Assembly: GCA_002367815.1 (NCBI GenBank)
Contig: DFDG01000157.1
Location: forward strand, 1 to 7,076
Source of the DNA: Opitutaceae bacterium UBA3033
GTDB lineage: Bacteria > Verrucomicrobiota > Verrucomicrobiia > Opitutales > Opitutaceae
Length of the DNA stretch: 7,076 nt
Direction of reading: 5' to 3'
Position 1 is the stretch's first letter. The number at the start of each line of letters is the position of its first letter. The notes beneath the pieces were generated by a model, which was not told the origin of the DNA, did no database searches, and was given only the letters and a program-made list of their open reading frames with translations. The position numbers were made by a program, and so were the translations under genes. Below, piece by piece: positions 6,375 through 7,076 of this stretch.

Positions 6375-6833
6375 TCACTCCGCCGGCTTGACCGGGGCGG
6401 CGAGCATCGGGGCGAAGGCATGGCGGTATTTCCACGCGAGATAGAGTTCAAAAAACAGGAAGACGCCGGACATCATCAGGCCCGACCGTTCGAGATAAAA
6501 GTGAAAGGCGATGCTGTTGACAATGAAGGGGGCAAACAGGGCGAGCGCCAGCGGCACAAACCGGTTGGAGACGAGCATCAGTCCAACCACCAAGTGGGTG
6601 AGGCCGATTAAATGCATCATGTAGCCTGAGTTCTCCAAGGCAGTCGCAAATGCCATGGCGCCCCCGGGCATCGCCACTTCAGGTTGCGGGATAAAGTTCA
6701 GGAATCCATTTAGTCCAAACACCAACAAGGGCAGACCCAAAAGGTAGCGGGCGATGGAGGGGAAAAAACGCGTGAATGATTTCTTTTCAGCGGCTGTTGT
6801 TATGATGGGGTTAGGGTTAAAAATTATGTTCAA
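6375..6833 (-). CDS. DoxX-like small integral membrane protein
   Basis: This encodes a 152-residue protein with four predicted membrane helices, at about residues 26-48, 70-89, 91-111 and 117-134. The order and spacing match the DoxX family: RYLLGLPLLVFGLNGFLNFIP for helix 1, a loop with FATALENSGYM, then HLIGLTHLVVGLMLV for helix 2. Proteins of this family sit in the inner membrane; some were linked to terminal quinol oxidases or thiol/redox stress, but most have no defined activity. The first usable start is a TTG at 6833: the frame is closed upstream by a stop, and the first internal ATG lies in the loop after helix 1. A 42-bp gap separates it from the upstream oxidoreductase-like gene, so the two are probably co-transcribed. 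The exact start is uncertain because no ribosome binding site is seen. Confidence 0.82.
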   Translation of the reverse strand: MNIIFNPNPIITTAAEKKSFTRFFPSIARYLLGLPLLVFGLNGFLNFIPQPEVAMPGGAMAFATALENSGYMMHLIGLTHLVVGLMLVSNRFVPLALALFAPFIVNSIAFHFYLERSGLMMSGVFLFFELYLAWKYRHAFAPMLAAPVKPAE

Positions 6834-6875
6834 GTATTCGTAGCTTTGTCGGCAATAGGATCAACCCCGCAGCAG

Positions 6876-7076
6876 TTACAACTGCACGTTGAGCAGGTTG
6901 CGATCCGCCGTTTCCTGAGCTTTGAGACTTACCCGGCTGGCGCGGAATATCTCGGCCTGGGTCAGACCAGCGTGACTCTCACCGCGCATCTCACTTAAAA
7001 ACGCTTCGAGATAACCCCCCGGATTGGGCGCACCAATCGGCACGGTGCGACCCGTCTTCTCGCCTTCCATGTGCAG
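6876..7076 (-). CDS. C-terminal fragment, probably Gfo/Idh/MocA-family oxidoreductase (5'-truncated)
   Basis: The frame is open from the right window edge and ends in TAA at 6876-6878, giving 66 visible residues. The Met at 7070 is probably internal. The visible tail has the pattern GGYLEAFLSEM, then LTQAEIFRASRVSLKAQETADRN, then a short strand LLNVQL. This matches the end of Gfo/Idh/MocA NAD(P)-dependent sugar oxidoreductases, where a penultimate helix carrying alanine-rich R-V-x-L-x-A-Q-E-type residues is followed by a final beta strand. The catalytic and nucleotide-binding regions lie outside the window, so the family call rests on the tail alone. It is the first visible gene of the minus-strand cluster with the DoxX and TPM-ankyrin genes. 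Confidence 0.5.
   Translation of the reverse strand: MHMEGEKTGRTVPIGAPNPGGYLEAFLSEMRGESHAGLTQAEIFRASRVSLKAQETADRNLLNVQL

Noticed and set aside
6804..6820. Telomere-like GGGGTTAGGGTTA
   Set aside because: Two units only, and they fall within the N-terminal codons of the DoxX-like gene; coincidence is the simplest reading.

Overview
This window looks like a moderately GC-rich chromosomal stretch from a free-living, probably polysaccharide- or detritus-degrading bacterium. Three things suggest Verrucomicrobiota, perhaps Opitutales, with Planctomycetota as the main alternative: the gene mix (PAF-acetylhydrolase-like SGNH esterase, PhyH dioxygenase, C45 acyltransferase-like protein, secreted toroid protein, TPM-ankyrin protein, DoxX protein, Gfo/Idh/MocA-like tail), the degenerate GGAT-type intergenic repeat, and the general absence of Shine-Dalgarno sites. 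This assignment is inference; no rRNA or other marker gene is present. No tRNA, CRISPR array, intact insertion sequence or phage gene was seen.

Layout. (1) 1-1074, plus strand: the 3' end of a DUF4440/SnoaL-like gene, then a complete SGNH/GDSL hydrolase gene 34 bp later. (2) 1110-1868, minus strand: a complete phytanoyl-CoA dioxygenase-family gene, convergent with the SGNH gene across a 35-bp gap. (3) 1869-2172: a divergent intergenic region of about 300 bp with two imperfect palindromes followed by a pyrimidine-rich tract. It probably holds the promoters in both directions. (4) 2173-5064, plus strand: a tight two-gene unit separated by 12 bp, encoding a C45/AAT-like Ntn-hydrolase and a secreted 603-residue protein that looks like an alpha-toroid plus beta-sandwich enzyme of unrecognised family. 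(5) 5126-7076, minus strand: three co-oriented genes. In transcription order these are a 5'-truncated gene (probably Gfo/Idh/MocA oxidoreductase), a DoxX-like membrane protein, and a periplasmic TPM-domain protein with ankyrin repeats. A plausible intrinsic terminator lies at 5080-5108 and a 10-bp-period repeat sits in the gap before the last gene.

How the genes may work together. The C45 gene and the toroid-protein gene are the best candidates for a functional pair: an extracytoplasmic carbohydrate-type enzyme made with an amide-cleaving or acyl-transferring Ntn-hydrolase. The SGNH esterase, the dioxygenase and the oxidoreductase tail would fit a broader small-molecule or glycan modification context, but their mixed orientations argue against one operon. 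The most interesting items are the unassigned 603-aa protein with its C45 partner, the TPM-ankyrin fusion, and the structured intergenic element at 1970-2093.
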